Positions 61,805 to 64,000 of a stretch of DNA of 64,000 nucleotides are shown here, piece after piece (within the stretch, counting starts at the first letter, position 1; every line of letters starts with the position of its first letter). The notes beneath the pieces were generated by a model, which saw only the letters and a list, made by a program, of their open reading frames with translations, did not search any database and was not told where the DNA came from. The DNA is taken from positions 11,290,501 through 11,354,500 of the forward strand of contig NC_079377.1 in assembly GCF_021018895.1 (NCBI RefSeq). The letters are read 5' to 3'. Source of the stretch: Seriola aureovittata (taxonomy: Eukaryota > Chordata > Actinopteri > Carangiformes > Carangidae). The translations under genes were made by a program, and so were the position numbers.

Positions 61805-64000
61805 CTGTCAAATTACAAGATTAATTAACTTTGAAAGATCAGAAATGTTTGTGTAATTTACTAATGTGAAAACACATGCAGCGTTCAGGTTACCTGGCCC
61901 ATCAAAGGGAACAAGCTGATGTGGAACTTTTTCAGTGGCACCCAAAGGAATGAGATACATGTCCTTCACTTGTTTCAGGTTATTGGACACCACCCCAAAA
62001 CGCCTACGACTGCTGAAGTAGGCATACAGAAGAGTATAGGAGATCTCATCTTCATCTGTCTCAGGGGAGAAGCGAATCAGGCACACCTCCTTTAATAACA
62101 GAAAAAGCATGTGTCAGTAAAATCTTCCACCCATGTACAAGTAAAGAAGAACAATGCCTGAGCAAAGTGTGAGCTGCTTTTGATCGCAATGAACTGTATG
62201 TAATTGTGCATGATTGTTTTTTATGACTGAACTGTGCTATAGGCTACATGATCATTTTAAGAAGGAAAGCTGCCAAAAAAAACTCACTTTTGTTCCACTT
62301 GCCCGAATCTTCTCCAAGTAGTCCCACACCGTCTGTGGACTGATCCTCCCGCCAACTTGAATGCTGTCTGGAAGGTCCTATTTAAAACAACAAAAACAAA
62401 AACAACCTTACTGACAGTACCTTTCAACAGCTATTAAAACTTAAAATATGCTCAGTTGTGTCCACTTTACCTCAGTTAAGTTATCCAAAACGCCTGATAC
62501 TGGGAAAGCGTTTGTCACAAGCTTTGCCACAGAGTGCATGTGAATGAATCCTCGCCACAGGGATTTCAGGTTGGAAAGGAAAGCGGCTTCATCATCTCTT
62601 CCTGCTACATGATCTGACCTGTGAAAAGTATATTAGCAATGTAGCCATCTTGCAAAAACAACTTAGACACAAGAACCACACAGAGTGTCACAAATTATTG
62701 CTCACCTTCCTTCATAACCGGACTGAGCGTTTCTAAAGCTCTCCTCTAAAACAGTGAGGTGCAGGTCATCGTCAATTGCAGGCGGGGTTGTTTCTTCTGT
62801 TTTGGTGGACTGCCTCCTAACAACTGTAGTAGCTACTTTGACCACTTTGGTGGGTGCCTCCTCCACCGGGGGCGCCATACGACCTTACAGAAGCAAAAAG
62901 GTAACTAGTCTGTAACTAAAGATAGTGATATATTGAGAAAAATGTTTTGCTTAAGACAGAGTTTCTTAGCTAAGATGAGGATTGTTGCTTATGTCAGGGT
63001 TTACCTGTGCAAATTTTACAGTTTAGGTCAAATAAGTGAGACTTGTGCTGCTTGGTAGTGTCTTTCTCCTTCTTGGTACTCTCTGCTTTCTTCTCTGGGG
63101 TTTTTGGAGGTTCTGCTGAGACTTCTGCCACTGTTGGAGGAGGCTCCAGCTGAGGACAGGGGTAAAAAAAAGAAACACAAGTAGACACGTCACCCTCTTT
63201 TACTTGTATATAAATAATACAGTATTGAGTAATATTTGACCTGTCCCTTACCTCTACAGGCTCTGGTGCTTTCACTGGCTCTTGGCTTTCAATTTCAATT
63301 TCACCCTTGTGTGTGATCTTAGTGATGGGCCGTCTTTCTGCTTCTCTTTGTTCTTTCTCAATCATCTCAATTGTCTGTAAAAGGAAGAATTTATTGCTTT
63401 TTAGAGAGCTACTCAAAGTTTTGCTTTCCAAAATACAACCATCTGTAAAAACAAATAAATAAAGGACAGAATTTCAAAATATTATGTTAATACTACCTGC
63501 TGACTTTTATATCACACTTATTGTGAACTATTACATGAATTACTGTGCATCATCAGGGTGAGTTTATGCAATAACTTCAGTAAGAAATTACAGCAAACAC
63601 TTGTAAGTATTACTTACATGTCGGTTCTCCCTCTGCCGCCAAGCAGCCAATTCTTTCGAGGCCAGTTCCTCAGGACTCATTCGAATTAGGTTACCAGGAG
63701 AAATTTCCCCTTTGAGAACCCTCTTAAAGAGGACCTAAAAAATACAAATAAAATAAAGATTAGCAAATGGAACCACATTTTTATTCAAACTGAAATACAA
63801 TGCCAAGACACTTGGATCATGTCTGATTTAAAATGGTACTTACATTATTTTTAGTATCTTTGAGGTTAAACATTAAGCTTCTATACTTGTTCTTGTACTT
63901 GTTGTCAGTATCTTTATACAAGTGAAAAAGCTCTCTCTCCGTCTTCTTGGCAACTTCAGAGGCTCTCTCCACTGAGATGTTCAAATCGGACTCCTTCAAC
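60084..64000 (-). CDS. phf3: PHF3 (PHD finger protein 3), 3' part, 9 coding segments
   Basis: Segments in transcript order: 63844-64000 (runs off the window), 63618-63734, 63252-63374, 63005-63149, 62706-62883, 62471-62618, 62288-62377, 61894-62089 and 60084-61804. All introns are GT-AG and phases match, giving about 957 C-terminal residues. Domains: second half of the TFIIS-like domain (residues ~1-91), a charged linker, a K-S-H-L-F-D-L-N-C-K-I-C-T-G motif, SPOC (~255-390), a Ser/Pro/Thr-rich low-complexity region, and an Arg/His/Asp/Ser tail. Known: PHF3 binds the Ser2-phosphorylated RNA polymerase II CTD through SPOC and competes with TFIIS to regulate transcription and mRNA stability, including of neuronal genes. 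The TFIIS-plus-SPOC pair is shared with DIDO1; the EYS neighbour favours PHF3. The PHD finger and N-terminus are outside the window. Confidence 0.93.
61894..62089 (-). CDS. phf3: PHF3 exon: SPOC domain, C-terminal half
   Basis: Encodes E-V-C-L-I-R-F-S-P-E-T, Y-T-L-L-Y-A-Y-F-S-S-R-R-R-F-G-V, D-M-Y-L-I-P-L-G-A and V-P-F-D-G-P, the SPOC core strands. A tandem AG at the acceptor could remove one Glu (62087-62089) by NAGNAG-like choice. Confidence 0.95.
62288..62377 (-). CDS. phf3: PHF3 exon: SPOC domain, middle
   Basis: A 30-codon exon, phase 0 at both ends: D-L-P-D-S-I-Q-V-G-G-R-I-S-P and V-W-D-Y-L-E-K-I. This segment joins the N- and C-terminal SPOC strands. Confidence 0.94.
62471..62618 (-). 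CDS. phf3: PHF3 exon: SPOC domain, N-terminal
   Basis: Encodes L-W-R-G-F-I-H-M-H-S-V-A-K-L and A-F-P-V-S-G, the first SPOC strands, ending L-T-E before GTAAAG. Phase is 2 at entry and 0 at exit. Confidence 0.94.
62706..62883 (-). CDS. phf3: PHF3 exon: linker before SPOC
   Basis: Encodes G-R-M-A-P-P-V-E-E-A-P, a T-K-V-V-K-V-A-T-T-V-V stretch and D-D-D-L-H-L-T-V-L-E-E-S. Phase is 1 at entry and 2 at exit. No catalytic motif. Confidence 0.9.
63005..63149 (-). CDS. phf3: PHF3 exon: Lys-rich linker with F-D-L-N-C-K-I-C-T-G motif
   Basis: Opens L-E-P-P-P, then a Lys/Glu-rich stretch, ending H-L-F-D-L-N-C-K-I-C-T-G, a conserved motif of the PHF3/DIDO family upstream of SPOC. Phase is 0 at entry and 1 at exit. 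Confidence 0.92.
63252..63374 (-). CDS. phf3: PHF3 exon: charged linker after TFIIS-like domain
   Basis: 41 codons, phase 0 at both ends: I-E-K-E-Q-R-E-A-E-R-R-P-I-T-K-I-T-H-K-G-like sequence followed by a Glu/Pro-rich stretch. The acceptor is CTTTTACAG. Confidence 0.92.
63618..63734 (-). CDS. phf3: PHF3 exon: TFIIS-like domain, C-terminal part
   Basis: 39 codons, phase 0 at both ends: V-L-K-G-E-I-S-P-G-N-L and M-S-P-E-E-L-A-S-K-E-L-A-A-W-R, the hallmark TFIIS central-domain motif. Confidence 0.95.
63844..64000 (-). CDS. phf3: PHF3 exon (partial): TFIIS-like domain, first part
   Basis: The exon leaves the window on the right. It encodes A-K-K-T-E-R-E-L-F-H-L-Y-K and N-K-Y-R-S-L-M-F-N-L-K-D-T-K-N, the conserved TFIIS central-domain helix. 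The donor is AAT|GTAAGT. Confidence 0.94.

Noticed and set aside
60086..61824. Long + strand frames opposite the PHF3 last exon (for example 60086-60562, 61093-61509)
   Set aside because: Antisense shadows of the large PHF3 exon; Cys/Ser-rich translations with no domain.

Overview
This window looks like teleost fish nuclear DNA, probably from a percomorph. It holds parts of two multi-exon genes that converge tail to tail, with vertebrate splice signals and phases. The introns are long and AT-rich, with many microsatellites and degenerate copies of repeats typical of fish genomes. There is no operon, CRISPR array, prokaryotic gene or autonomous mobile element.

Positions 1175-58973 (+ strand) carry the 3' part of EYS (eyes shut homolog / spacemaker), a secreted EGF/laminin-G protein of the photoreceptor extracellular matrix. 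I place 15 coding segments. All 14 introns are GT-AG and the reading phase is kept through every junction. Together they encode about 1177 C-terminal residues: the end of one LamG domain, a Thr-rich linker and EGF, LamG, two EGFs, LamG, two EGFs, LamG, two EGFs, and a final LamG up to a stop codon. The 5' half of the gene lies upstream of the window.

Positions 60084-64000 (- strand) carry the 3' part of PHF3 (PHD finger protein 3), a nuclear RNA polymerase II regulator. Nine coding segments encode the end of the TFIIS-like domain, a linker, the SPOC domain, a low-complexity region and an Arg/His/Asp/Ser-rich tail. The PHD finger lies outside the window to the right. EYS and PHF3 are also neighbours in human 6q12, so the pair is ancestral synteny. 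Their stop codons are about 1.1 kb apart, and AATAAA signals on opposite strands lie 11 bp apart, which suggests the two mRNAs end in or overlap the same short segment.

The introns hold a decayed Tc1-like transposon (12580-13695), a palindromic non-autonomous element (10480-10815), several recognisable teleost dispersed repeats, long CA/GT microsatellites, an 11-bp minisatellite and G- or C-rich tracts. The most unusual content is in the last EYS intron (54223-57783). It contains a broken, intron-free copy of a HIPK-family kinase domain joined to a teleost repeat tail, and a perfect 40-bp direct repeat lies on either side. I found no convincing undescribed biological system; the findings are mostly about genome architecture.
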